From: Diphasiastrum complanatum
Lineage: Eukaryota; Streptophyta; Lycopodiopsida; Lycopodiales; Lycopodiaceae
DNA: 64,000 nt
NCBI GenBank assembly: GCA_029204225.1
Contig: CM055114.1
Span: forward strand, 19,929,049 to 19,993,048
Direction: 5' to 3'
Made by a program: the position numbers and the translations under genes. The notes below the pieces were generated by a model, which did no database searches, was not told the origin of the DNA, and saw only the letters and a program-made list of their open reading frames with translations. This document shows, piece by piece, positions 1-10,371 of this stretch (positions within the stretch are counted from its first letter, which is position 1; each line of letters starts with the position of its first letter).

Positions 1-184
1 GATCTAGTGTTAGTGGATGTAGTGTTAATGCTTAGGTTTAATAGATGTTAGAGTTAGATGTGAATCTGAACTATACTATCGCTCTCATGGGAATGAATCT
101 ATGTGTGACAACTAACTTCATCTCTTTGATGTTAGATTGATTAGTTCTTGGGTTGATGTTAGGCAAGGAAAGAAACCGACTACA
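1..184 (+). mobile_element. Gypsy LTR, 3' tail only
   Basis: The segment matches the last part of the LTRs at 25976-26558 and 54677-55359. It ends in ACA five bases before the primer binding site, as expected for the 3' end of a 5' LTR. The upstream part lies outside the window. Confidence 0.75.
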
Positions 185-188
185 ATTT

Positions 189-206
189 TGGTGTCGTTGT
201 CGGGGA
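189..206 (+). other. Gypsy primer binding site, tRNA-Asp type, decayed
   Basis: The sequence TGGTGTCGTTGTCGGGGA differs from the tRNA-Asp-complementary PBS common in plant gypsy elements at three positions. All three differences read as C to T, at one CG site and two CHG sites, which are the contexts of plant cytosine methylation. The position directly after an LTR ending in CA supports the call. The same three changes occur in units B and C, so they predate the duplications. Confidence 0.8.
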
Positions 207-1387
207 GCTATGCAAATTTTTCAGTTTGCAGTATGTTTGTTAGATGGTTAGCTTGCAGTAGGCATCTTGTCGTTGCATGAATAATGTTAGATCTACATTT
301 AGGGTTAGTTTTGGAGTGATTTTGCTTGATTTGAGTGGATTTGCTTGTTTGAAATCTAATTTGATTGTGTAACAGGGAAAGCTATTCAGATCACGAATCT
401 TAAGATCCATTTGGATATGAGATATCAGAAAAAACAACAAAAATCGGTCAAATCTGCCAGATTTTGGCCAAGAGGAGATAAAAATCGCCATCAGAGCTGA
501 TAACTTTTGCCCTCTTTCTGAAAAACCTTCACCGAGTTGCAGACACCTTCGGTTTTGATCACATAACCTTCCGTTTGAAGGGAAAACAATCCTTCTTAGC
601 AGATTTTTGGAAATATCATAAAACACAAAAAAATCATCAAAACCCTAAAAAATACAGAAAAAGAACCTTTGTCCGATTCATTATGCATAGGTGTGATTTA
701 GATCTATCTACTGCCAGGTCAGCGAAGAATAATATCAGAAGTAGAAAGTTTTCTCAGAGGATCAGTTGTCATATTATCATATTTTTGCCAAAAAAATCTC
801 CTTTTTGCAAAAATACCAATATTACATTTGATTTTTTGCCAAAACCGTTACCAAAATTCTAGAACATTCTATTTATAATAAAATACTATATTTGAGTTCG
901 GCAAACATTCTTCCTATGTAGATCATAGAAAATCTTGATTTTTATCCTCGCCAAACTACATAAACTGTGTTTTTGTATGCCAAAAACCTTCGTCGAGTTT
1001 ACCCTAGCTTTATCTGTGTCAGATTTTGAATTTGAGAGTTCTACGAAGGTTATTTTCGTAGAAATTGTCAAAAAAACCTGATCAGAGAGTTTTTCTCAAA
1101 AATAGCACTGTTGAACCTTCGCCGAGTCAACCTTTGCCTAGGGAACCTTTGCCAATTCTATTTTTAGGTTCTGACTTTCCACATCAAGTCTATCGAATTT
1201 TGGGTCAAATATGATACAGTCTGATTTTGATTCTGAGAAATTTTTCATTTTTGAGAAGTATCGATTGATTGAATTTTGAAATCTTTTTCATGATATAGAA
1301 ATCTAATTCTTCAAAAGTGGAATAGATCTAGCAGATCTGATCTGAGACAATTTTGATTGAAAATCTAGATCCAATATCATTGTCTGC
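207..1387 (+). other. Gypsy leader (untranslated) region
   Basis: This is the stretch between PBS and gag. No coding frame with a recognisable domain is visible; the open frames are short and low in complexity. A degenerate motif close to CCTTCGCCGAG recurs (about 528, 987 and 1115), with shorter CCTTCG and CCTTTGCC variants between. A 15 bp piece near 1118-1132 is present here but absent from B and C. Confidence 0.55.
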
Positions 1388-1405
1388 TTGATTCAATCTA
1401 TAAAG

Positions 1406-2819
1406 ATGGCTGCCCTTGGAGGTGCTCCTCATGAAGTCAATCCCATCATTGTTAGAAGAGCACCCCATTTGGATCTACCCAAATACAATGGATTAACAGA
1501 TCTAGTTAGATTTCTTCAGATCTATTCTGAATCTTGTGAAGTCTATGGCGAAATTTTTCCCCAAGACAAACTTAAGCTTTTTTCTATGGCCTTCATAGGC
1601 GCAGCACAAGATTGGTATTATAATCAGATGAAACTGAGCGTACAGTTTGGGAGATTGTTAAAGGAACCCTTATCACACGGTTCAAACCTCGAAAGTTTAT
1701 GGAAGACCCTTTCCTACTTTTAAGTAAAATTAAAATGAGAAAGCGGGAAATGGTTTGAGATTACATTGAATGGATAAAATGCCTCAAATCTGAGTGCGAA
1801 CCTGAGCTGATTAACGAAAATGCCATGATTATGTAGTTTTTGTCAAGTTTACCTAAAAGGATCAGATGTGAGCTGAAACACCATAATGAGTACGCAATGT
1901 TGCAGAATGCTATGGATGATGCAATTCGGGAGGAGGATGAAGATTCAAACGATGAGCTGAATATAAGTATGTTGTCTTATACAGCAGGGCAGACAACTAT
2001 GACATCCACCACTATTGCACCAACGAATGTCAATGCTACTGTAGAAATGATGCTCACTGAGTTCGAGAAACTCGGGAAGAACCAGCAGAAACAAATGGAA
2101 AAGTTGCAGTCGCAATTTGATGAGAAGATCAAAGCATTGGAAGATTTCCATGGACAAGCGAACAAGGAACCTGAGAAGTTTTCAAAGACTTTTCCTACCA
2201 GGGAAAATGTTTGGTGTTCTATTTGTATATGGGGAGATCACACAGTGAATGAATGTCCTCAATTGAAAAAACGAATGGAAATCATTGTATGCCATTTGTG
2301 TAATTCGCCTAATCATGAGACTGCTTTTTGCAATCCTTGGATAATTCAGCAACGGTATGCCCACATGGGATACCGAGAACCACAGTATAGAGGAAATCCA
2401 GTAGCCAGACCTCGACAATCTGCTCTTGGATACCCGGAACGTTTAGCCTTACCTGCCCCACCAAAGCACCTCTCCTCTTGCCAATTTGATGGAACCAGAA
2501 CCATACAGAAGTGCAGAGCAATGGAACTATGGTAATGATACAAAAGGTGGATCTTCAGAACAATATACTATTTATGCTGCCGCGCAACAACAGACATCTA
2601 AAAACTGGACCAGAGCACTACTTGGATGCTTTGCATGTGGAGAAAATCACAAAGTTGCAGAATGTCCAAATAAAAAAAAAACATTATGTCATGACTGTGG
2701 TTATGGGCATTGCTATAAAGATTGTCCAGCAAGACCAAGCCACCACCGACTACAGCTCCTGTAAATTTGATAACAATCAAGCGAAGACTAGTAGCTCATA
2801 ATAAACCAAGTGTACCCTT
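1406..2819 (+). pseudogene. gag: Ty3/gypsy gag pseudogene with four zinc knuckles, truncated
   Basis: Gag packages element RNA into virus-like particles. From the ATG at 1406 the frame runs through a retrotransposon-gag domain (PF03732-type; DWYYNQM near 1612) to a stop at 1723. A frameshift moves the homology to the frame at 1840-2535 (KRIRCELKHHNEY; CCHC knuckles at 2215-2256 and 2290-2331). A second shift leads to 2486-2764, with knuckles at 2627-2665 and 2687-2725 that have one spacer residue fewer than the CX2CX4HX4C norm. Stops at 1757 and 1834 interrupt the linker. The gene ends at the 2819/2820 deletion junction. No protease, RT or integrase of this element is present, so it cannot be autonomous. 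Confidence 0.85.
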
Positions 2820-2821
2820 TA
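2818..2821. other. Junction of a 1226 bp deletion private to unit A
   Basis: The sequence to the left equals B up to 29129 and the sequence to the right equals B from 30356. B 29130-30355, holding the gag C-terminal region and most of a copia LTR, is missing. Two T bases are shared at both break ends. C keeps the segment, so deletion in A is the simplest reading. Confidence 0.85.
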
Positions 2822-3097
2822 TAGCTTCCAAAATATCATTTGTCCACTTGCCCCAAACTTGACCTGAATTGAAAACAACTAAATACTTCATCAAAAACCT
2901 AGAAATACTAGTCTAGATGCAATGTATCATATTTAGCCAATTAGAATGGGTCCAAAATTGACCTCATCCACTTATCTCTTTGCCAAAAATAGTACAAACA
3001 CTATTAGGCCCTTATTGACAAATATGAAACTATCTCCAAGTTGAGATCTCATCATTTGGCCTCCAAAAAACAACAAACTAGTTGACAATTTTTCACA
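2820..3097 (-). mobile_element. Copia 3' LTR, truncated (minus strand)
   Basis: On the minus strand it starts TGTGAAAAATTG at 3097, directly after a polypurine tract. It matches the first half of the complete 511 bp LTR at 30123-30633. The 3' half, beyond the TATA-like box, was lost in the 1226 bp deletion. The plus-strand RT piece beside it has the opposite polarity, so this junction is itself a rearrangement. Confidence 0.7.
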
Positions 3098-3107
3098 CTC
3101 CCTCTTC
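3098..3107 (-). other. Copia polypurine tract
   Basis: The minus strand reads GAAGAGGGAG immediately before the TGTGA that opens the LTR. This is the expected plus-strand primer site of an LTR retrotransposon. The same PPT/LTR start recurs near 18313, 19258, 20212 and 20696 on the plus strand. Confidence 0.6.
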
Positions 3108-3109
3108 AA

Positions 3110-3915
3110 CTAGTTTTAGCATAGATTCAGATAGAACTCCAAGTGAGCATGATCTTTCACATTATATCTTAGGAATAGAAGTATTTAGAACTTATCCATT
3201 TACTCTCCTTTGTCAAGAGAAGTATTCTAATTTTATTCTTCATATGGTAGATGCAAAGTCTTGTGATACACCAATGGAGTCAAATGTAAAGCTCACTATA
3301 AGAGGTAATGAAACATCCTTCAAGGACATTACTCTCTATAGCAAGCTAGTTGGTTCACTCATATATATAACCATCACAAGACCTGATCTAAGCTATTGTG
3401 TTGGTAGATTAAGCCAATTCATGCATGATACTAGTCTGGAGCATTGGAAACTAGGCAAGAGGGTATTGAGATACATCTTGGGATCTAATGATTTTGGGAT
3501 TGTTTATGGAGGATCATAACCAAACTTGTATGGATTTTCAGATTCAGACTTTTCTAGAGATCAAATGGATAGGAAATCCATAGGTGCACATGCTATTTTC
3601 ATAATTGATGGAGCTATATCTTGGATGTCAAAAAAACAAGCTACAATGTCATTGTTATCAAGTGAGGCCGAGTACAAAGATCTTACATCTTGCACAAAGG
3701 ATATGTTATGGATCAAAAGGATGGTAATGGATTTTCACTTTTTGGATTTTTCAAAGAGTCCAATCATCTTTTGTGGTAACCTTTCAAGCCAAATATTGGC
3801 AAGGAATCCTATTTTTCATGCAAGGAGCAAGCATATTGAAGTGGCTTATCAAATTGGGGGAGAACAAGTCATGGAAAAGGGGGTGGAGCTTCAACATGTT
3901 TATTCAAGGGAGTGA
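3110..3915 (+). pseudogene. pol: Copia RT C-terminus and RNase H, pseudogene (arm 1)
   Basis: The frame 3082-3519 continues after one TAA into 3526-3915. The first part carries the end of the copia RT (HYILGIEVF, TPMES, LVGSLIYITITRPDL, LSQFM, LRYILG). The second is RNase H (GFSDSDF, SWMSKKQ, SSEAEY, HARSKHIEV). The aspartate expected in the FCDN motif is glycine (FCGN), so catalysis would be lost; the inverted copy at 17487-17777 still has FCDN. The normal C-terminal tail is missing: coding ends at SRE and runs straight into a minus-strand RT fragment. Confidence 0.85.
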
Positions 3916-4130
3916 AGCATATAACAACATCAAACTCTTTTTCTAGTGCCATCTTGATATAATCAACATCTTGATTGCTACCTCCACTCAAAATGATATC
4001 AATCATATAGATTAGAAGAATGATAACATCATTTCCAACAAATCTGTAGTAAAGTAAATGATCATACTCACTCATCTTGAAATTTTGAGAAAGAAGAAAA
4101 GTGTTAAGCTTAGCATAACAACTCCTCATC
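3916..4130 (-). pseudogene. pol: Copia RT fragment, inverted relative to its RNase H
   Basis: On the minus strand it reads CYAKLNTFLLSQNFK, SEYDHLLYY and a YMID box followed by IILSGG, then ALEKEFDVV. This is the middle of a copia RT, where YVDD is expected; the second catalytic residue pair is altered. It meets the RNase H at 3915 tail to tail, so the two halves of one polyprotein face each other. The last residues of the open frame (TPLNK onwards) are only antisense of the RNase H end. Confidence 0.8.
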
Positions 4131-4480
4131 TGATTTGTACATGCTACTTACTGAATCAATCTATCTTCTTATTGCGTTCAATATCGTGTCAGAATGTATG
4201 CTTCTCTGTAGCTATTTATAACTGATAAATCTGTTATTGTTTCGTCTGATCTGTTGAATACTTCAACACTGCAATATTCTTTACACTACTTTACACTATG
4301 AAATTGTTTGACTACAAAATCACTTTGGTACTAATAATTCCAAAGTTATTTGCTAAAGAATTGAACGTGACTTCTGTCATTATAGCTTTGTTCAATTATT
4401 GATAGGAGTAGTCATGCATTAGGAAAGAAAGCTTATTCCGCTGCGCTCAATAGTTCATTCATAGACTTTGAATTATCGAA
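4131..4480 (+). mobile_element. Copia LTR fragment between RT pieces
   Basis: The segment resembles the middle of the minus-strand LTR at 10683-11660, but in plus orientation: the ACTGAATCAATCTAT block, a CTATTTATAA block, and the TAGTCATGCATTAGGAAAG block occur in the same order. It separates the RT fragment at 3916-4130 from the RT core at 4480-4971. No LTR ends are visible. Confidence 0.55.
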
Positions 4481-5116
4481 TCATCCTTCCTTCTTCCAAC
4501 ATAATGAGCTTCGCCTAGATCTATCATATCGAATTCTGAGACAACATTCATTTTGCATCTTTATTAGTTTGTCACTATTGTTTAATAGCACTGTGTCATC
4601 CACGTACAATGTAATGATAATAAAAAAATGCTGCGTTGACTTGAATTAAACATTCAAATATAAAGTGCTTGGATTCTAACCATGATCGATAAAAAAAAAG
4701 TGTTGATCCTCTAGAACCAAACTCTAGTAGATTGTTTCAAGTCGTAAAGTGTGCTCTATGGAGTTTACATACATTATTTTACCTTGTCGTTTATTAGATA
4801 ACCTTCAGAAGATATCATGTACGTATCTTCTTAGATAACTCCATTTAGATACGTTGTATGTACATCCATATGATGTATCTCTAGATTCTTTTCAGCAACA
4901 TACGATAGTTACTATAAGTCTGATTGAAGAATGCTTTACTACCGAACTGAAAGTCTCACTATAGTCGATATGTGCTGGTCTCTCCTTCAAACCTACAACA
5001 ATATCCAGAACATCATTCATCTCAAGAAGTGATTCCATCCTCACTTTCCACAATGAATAGTTACTTGAGGTAAGCCTATCATTGCCTTCCAACATGAAGC
5101 CTCCACTTGTAGCCAT
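4480..5116 (-). pseudogene. Copia gag::RT chimera, pseudogene
   Basis: The minus-strand ATG at 5116 opens a gag N-terminus (MATSGGF, LTSSNYSLWKVRMESLL, typical of copia gag) of about 48 codons. Without a stop it passes into RT at 4971 (DYSETFSSVVKHSSIRL). Capsid remainder, protease and integrase are missing. The open frame stops at 4892, but RT similarity continues in broken frames to about 4480 (HHMDV, VCKLH, DLGEAHY-like blocks seen best in the inverted copy at 16004-16440). Units B and C carry the same fusion, so it predates the array. Confidence 0.75.
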
Positions 5117-5683
5117 GTTGAAGTGACCTGATCTTCTTCTTTCAACCTGTTCCAATGCACAAAGCACTCTCTTGAATGTCAAAAAATAAACTCAAGAAGA
5201 AATCACAAAGATATGGAACCTCTCAAATCTCTTCTAGCACTTATAACTAGAAAATCAACACATAGAATAGTGAAATCTTGATTGAGGCGATGATATATCC
5301 TCAATCTAATGATTCTTGCCACTTCCTAAGATTGAAACACACTCAAATGAAGTTCAGTAACCTCACAAACTAGAGATCCAATCAAAATTAGGGTTTTGAC
5401 ATAATCACAAAAAATTGAATATCCCAAATTCTACATGCAATTTCTAAAAACTTGATATATTCTTGTAGCCTCCAATGAGACCTTCCCGATGCACCAAAAA
5501 TCACATAATTCCAATTGATCAAGTATATAACCCTATATTCAGTTTTGAACTACAAAAGATCAATTCTACATATGCAAAATTGCTGACTTTTGAGTAGAAA
5601 TCAATCTAGCATGCTCTAGCATTGGTAACTCCTCCAAATCCTTGCTAAAGATAGATGATCCTTTCATAACCTGAAACACAATA
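5117..5683 (-). other. Copia leader between PBS and gag start
   Basis: A non-coding, AT-rich segment between the minus-strand PBS (5684-5695) and the gag ATG at 5116. No motif beyond this position was recognised. Confidence 0.5.
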
Positions 5684-5695
5684 GCTCTGACACCA
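5684..5695 (-). other. Copia primer binding site, initiator-Met type
   Basis: The minus strand reads TGGTGTCAGAGC, one base from the canonical TGGTATCAGAGC complementary to initiator Met-tRNA. It sits between a probable LTR end (CTTCACA) and the leader of the gag::RT chimera, and all run on the minus strand. Confidence 0.75.
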
Positions 5696-5696
5696 T

Positions 5697-6185
5697 GTGA
5701 AGGATTTCAGATCATTCAAGATCCAATCCATGTCCCTGATCTTTGGTTACAAAAGGAGCAAACCAACAATCCTGCCAATGTAGAGGAATCAGCATCTATA
5801 TACAAAATGAGGTGCAAGCTCAAAGAGATACTGATCAAACATGAACCAAAACATAAAATATAGTTCTTGTCCATGCAATTACAGTACCCTACTATGTTTC
5901 ACACTTGTGGAACCAAAGATGGCAATAAATGATCATTCTACACATAGAATTGCAAGATAACATCATGAGAGTGCACCAATGAGTAGTAGAACCCAAAGAG
6001 AACCATGTATAATGATGAAATGAGAGAGAGAAGAGAGAAGATGTCTTGCAGTTTGAAATTACAAAAAATTTGAAAGAAATTTGAGTCTGACCCATAAAAG
6101 CATTGATTTTTCATCAAAATATTGAGGCTCAAAATTTGTACACTCTATCTTTGACTAAATCAACCCTGTTTTGAGCTCTGAGTAG
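5697..6185 (-). mobile_element. Probable copia 5' LTR (minus strand)
   Basis: Inferred from its place next to the PBS; the 3' end is CA at about 5697. The other end is not defined by a clear TG and is set approximately. Its sequence is unlike the minus-strand LTR at 2820-3097, so the two ends of this copia block may come from different elements. An interrupted GA-rich run lies at 6020-6045. Confidence 0.5.
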
Positions 6186-6649
6186 TGCAAATTTTGTCTG
6201 TGTCTGAAAATCAAGAAAATCCAGAGACATTGCAAGTTTTATCATATTCAGTGTTGACTTCTCCCTTTCGTCGATTTCTTGTTCCATTATTGTCATTTTA
6301 CAATAATAAAACCCTGGAGAAACAATTGATTATCGGTGAGATGAGTAAGGAACCTACCAGCCATACTATGCCACTCCACAAGTAAGTTATGCGGCACAAC
6401 CCATGCCTACTTGAGAGGATGTTTTATTTGTGTTGGCGACACCCTAGCATCCGTTGTCCTGGCAAGCTCAAATTCCCACCCCTATGTGATAACTGCGGAA
6501 TCGATGATTGATGCCACTTAAGGAACTTGGAAGACCTATCACAATCTAATTCCTAGCCATTACCTAAAATGACTTGAAGTTGAGGTGTCCCGTCCTTTTA
6601 TGCCAAACCTCTTGATTAGGTATTTGCTCTCTTGCAACACATCCAACTT
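6186..6649 (+). other. Unassigned stretch before the second copia RT
   Basis: It holds a 66-codon frame (6185-6385) and other short frames without recognised domains. It may be a decayed internal part of the plus-strand copia element that follows, but I see no motif to prove this. Confidence 0.3.
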
Positions 6650-7600
6650 GGTGAGGAAAGAAGACCGTCGACTGCAAATGGATTTACAAAAGAAAGATGA
6701 AGTCAGATGGCACTGTTGGATGCTACAAGGCTCGACTTGTTGCAAGGGCTATAAGCAGAGGTATGGTATCGACTACTTCGATACATACTCACCAATGGTC
6801 AAGATGGCAAGCATCCGACTACTCCTTGCATATACAATGCAACACAATATGGAAATTCATCAAATTGATGTTAAAACGACCTTTCTCCACGGAGATCTAG
6901 AGGAAGAGATCTTCATGAAGTAGTCTGAAGGATTCAAAGACCCTGACAATCGAAAGTAAGCCTTTAGGCTACATCGATGCATCTATGGTTTGAAACATGC
7001 ATCACGAGCTTGGTACAAGAAGCTCGACAATCTTCTGAAGTCTATAGACTTCGTTCCTACTCAACCAAATTGTAATGTCTACATAGGAATAAGCTTTGTG
7101 ATTCTAACAATTTTTGTAGATGACTCTCTAATGATAAGAAATTCTTTGATGCTAATCAAGGATACCAAGAGTCAGATTTTTGCTAATTATGAAATCACAA
7201 ATCTGGGAGAACCGACAAAATGTCTTGGGTTGCAGATCAAAAGAGGTCGAATAAGAAGAATGATGCATCTGAGTCAATCAAAATACGTCGAAAAGGTGCT
7301 AAAGTAGTACCGAATGCTAGACTACAAAGAAAAAGCCACACCGATGATAGCTGGAGCAAAATTGTCGAAGCAGGACTGTCCCCAACGATAGACGAGGAGA
7401 GACATAAAATGGAAGGTATACCATACCAAAACTTGATTGGTAGTCTTATTGTATTGAACAATCTGTACCAGACCCGACTTGGCCTTCTCTGTCTATGCAT
7501 TGAGTCAATTCTCCTCTAACCCTGGCATAACACATTGGCAAATGGCAAAGAGGCCTTCGACTTCTGGATATTCGAGGTGTTTCCCCCTTCTATGAGGGTC
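6650..7600 (+). pseudogene. pol: Second copia RT (plus strand), pseudogene
   Basis: Successive frames give the copia RT order: VDCKWIYKRKMKSDGTVGCYKARLVA, then after a one-base shift GIDYFDTYSPMVKMAS, IHQIDVKTTFLHGDL, CIYGLKHASRAWYKK, the active-site box FVDD (7113-7124, for the usual YVDD), CLGLQIKR and, in shifted frames, RPDLAF and GYS. Unit A alone has a TAG at 6919 where B and C have CAG, and lacks 9 bp near 7084. The end near 7600 is approximate. It differs from the RT of the inverted arms and is a separate element. Confidence 0.85.
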
Positions 7601-7885
7601 TATCGGCCGGAAAAAGAGAGATGGTAGGAGTTACCTCAGCGGCAGCTCTTGTTGTGACGGTGATGCCGATGATGTCGTGCTTCATGCGACCTCAAGTCCA
7701 GTACATCCATCTAGCAGGCCTCATCGTATGGATTCCTTACTTCAAGAAACACTAACTCATGAAGCAATATGGATGGCACGTGATACTATGAATATCCCGA
7801 CACCCCGCGCTCTCTCCTCACATTTGTCCATCTTCGGTACCCACGCTCCCTATGGGGTCTCCATTGCACTGTGATCTCTCTTGCT

Positions 7886-8952
7886 AGGCCACTCCACCCA
7901 TTTTTTCTCCCATTCAAACCCTTGTTGGTTACACTCCCTCTCAAACTCCTCCCCAACCTTCTTCTCTTCAGACCCCTCCCCGACCTTCTCGTGATCGTCT
8001 TAAAAATCCTCTCCAAAATTCTTCTGTTGTATTCACTTCCCCCTGGCCCGACGCCACTCCTCTCAACACTTCCTTTGCCACCTCTCCATCAGTTGACATC
8101 TTGCTATCCTATGCCCTAGATGCGGAGAAACACATAGTGGAGGATGAGCATAGTGGTGGTCGAGTGATCACTCGCACGAGACAACTAACGCAAGTGGTCT
8201 TCAACAAGGACATTTTCAAGGATTGGCACAAACAAAGTGATGACAAAAAGAATTATGTTGTTGACCAGTTTATAGAGAATTTCCAGTCCCCTCCCTTGAT
8301 TTGGAATTTGATCGAATCTAGATGTCACGCCGCATGGGAGGCATGATGTGAGCCACTGCAAATTGGAGCGGTAAGAGCTAGCAAATCTAGGCCATACCAC
8401 GTGCACAAGGACGATTGTAAGTTTGCAAAGAAAGAATTTCGAGAAAATCCAGATCGTTTCAAGCAACAACAAGAAACAGCTAAGAAGCGCCCGGAGACTG
8501 TAGGGCCTTCTCACCTTGGCAGTGGTGGCCATGGTTGCCCATTTCATAAGTCTCCCCGCCCATATGTTGAATTTGATATTGTCGTAATTCATATTTTATT
8601 TGTGAATTTGTTTAAATTAAATTACAATCGCCAATTTTTAGGTTCATGCAGAAATCTACCGTAAAGCGGTCTCCCACAAAAGAGGAGTATAAGTATGCCT
8701 ATTCCAACAACATGCAATCATTACTCAACTTATTGGAGAGACAAGAAGTGAGAATTGATTGGGATGGATATTTTGAGGTATATTTATGGCTTCAAGATAT
8801 ATTTTAATTTCACCACATTCATGTTGTCGAACACTCTAACAACATCACTTACAAAATTTACACATCCTTATTACACGCAGGTATCGCAGTCCCAGTCTCA
8901 TGCATCGCAATCACATGAGTTTGATCACCATGGCCAGGATGGGGACGATTGA
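7886..8952 (+). pseudogene. Ptta/En-Spm-like plant transposase relic
   Basis: One frame gives a proline/serine-rich stretch (about 7886-8100), then SYALDAEKH, TRTRQLTQVVFNKDIFKDWHK and CHAAWEA. After a TGA at 8344 it continues with KKEFRENPDRFKQQQETAKKRPE and GPSHLGSGGH. This order (Pro-rich N-terminus, R/K-rich segment, then a G-S-rich motif) resembles plant transposases of the PF03004 group. A possible intron (GT about 8580, AG at 8641) leads to a second piece, SPTKEEYKYAYSNNMQSLL. No terminal inverted repeats were seen. The family call is tentative and needs an HMM search. Confidence 0.4.
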
Positions 8953-9480
8953 ACTGGATCTAATATTCAACTTAGGCTCCACATGGGCAGCCCTCTTGGT
9001 TATTTAAGAGGTCCCCTCTCTTGTGAGGGAGCTTCATCTGTATTGTCTCTAATCTTGTATTGAATAAAGAAGATCCTCCATGAGTTTTGGTATTCATAGA
9101 GCCCCTTGATCATGGTGGCTTTCTTGAGTGATTCCTTTATGATCATGCCCTTCCATTCTTGCATGTGTGGTTGTGGAATTAGATTAGTTTCTTGCTTTCT
9201 TTCTTTATGCATTGTAGATTGGAGTGGATTAGCTTTCTTGCATTGTGGAATAGTGTAGAATCAACATTCAAGTAAACTAAATAGGCTAAAATTGTGGCAT
9301 AGATCTTGCAGATTCTCTTACTTTTCAATTCTTGATGTTCTTGGGCTATCCAAGAATCAAGAAATGAGTGTTTCTTGATCCTTGAACATTCATAATGTTG
9401 TCTTTTAGCTTCTTGTTTCTTGTTCTTGTTTATGTTTTGTTGCTTGTAGATTAATTCGAATTTCAAGATATGTTTTCAAC
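8953..9480 (+). mobile_element. LTR-like fragment with promoter and poly(A) signals
   Basis: TTATTTAAGAGG near 9000 resembles a TATA region; about 60 bp on follows TGAATAAAGAAG (9059-9070), a poly(A)-type signal. The spacing is that of an LTR R region. The part from about 9128 recurs at 20727, where it follows a copia-type LTR start. Ends are not defined. Confidence 0.45.
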
Positions 9481-9634
9481 TCATTTTAAAACAAGTAGAA
9501 ATAGGCATACTATTAAGTGCACAACTAAGCTACACTCTGATCCTTGTTAAGCATCATGGCTTGCACTTTCAATTGATGTAAGTACAGTTCAGGAGAGAAT
9601 AAGTTCCTGTGAATGCACTGACAGGCTGGATAAA
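9481..9634. other. Short unassigned segment
   Basis: This segment is present in cassette D1 but missing from cassette D2. No feature was recognised in it. Confidence 0.3.
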
Positions 9635-9910
9635 AACTATACTACAACGCTAATCTTACTGTATAGCTGAATGTTAACCAAGACTTTGATTGCCAAGAAT
9701 GACCCATAAGAGTATGGTAACAGACAGTAATTAAATGCCAAACAAGCAACGTGCGAAGTCATTTTGAATCTACACAGAGAATAAAACCTTAGTAATGAGG
9801 AATCAATGAACATCACAACAAAAGCATACATAAAAAATGGAAAAAATATATGAACTGTGTTACTTTTACATGAAAATGAAATACAACAAAAGAAGGATGG
9901 ATATTATGGT

Positions 9911-9987
9911 CTCTACATCTCCCTTGGCTGAGTCTTGAATCTGCAACGGTCGAGAAAGTGGTGCAACCAGCTGTGTGAAGTTTACAG
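9911..9987 (-). repeat. tRNA-like (SINE-head-like) motif, copy 1
   Basis: The minus strand shows an A-box-like CAGCTGGTTGCACC and, about 35 bases on, a B-box-like GATTCAAGACTC. This order and spacing resemble the pol III promoter of a tRNA-derived SINE, though both boxes are degenerate. Copies lie at 18991-19066, 21294-21371, 37456-37528, 45832-45907 and 48138-48210. Confidence 0.35.
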
Positions 9988-10338
9988 TTTGCAAAATTTT
10001 TATGGAGTTAATGAGATTGGCAACCATTATCGAAACATGAATATCTTTTCCAGCTATGATTTTATGCAGCATGCCCTAGCATATGCACAATCCATGATGG
10101 CTAGGACATGGGTTGATAATATTGTGGACTTTACATATGATTCCTTTTCACTAGGATGTCACACTTGGGATTGTTAAGTGGTAGAATATGAGGCATCATC
10201 TTCAAGCTTGACACACTTGATCATTCCTTATGTTAAAAAAAAGGATACCAAACACTACCCTTGACTGAATATGAAGACAATATAATTGAAAGAAACATCA
10301 ACGAGAACATCATTTGCATTAGATACATGGATTTTACC

Positions 10339-10371
10339 TTGTGTGTGTGTGTGTGTGGGTGTGTGTGTGTG
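10339..10371. repeat. (GT)n microsatellite
   Basis: A GT run with one GGG interruption. The counterparts at 21731-21754, 37895-37941 and 48571-48598 differ in length and interruptions, as expected of slippage. Confidence 0.9.

Noticed and set aside
7871-8119. Leucine/proline-rich plus-strand frame as a membrane protein
   Set aside because: It is an out-of-phase reading of the Pro/Ser-rich N-terminal part of the transposase relic.
8185-8592. 135-codon minus-strand open frame
   Set aside because: It is antisense to the transposase relic, whose plus strand carries the family-like motifs.
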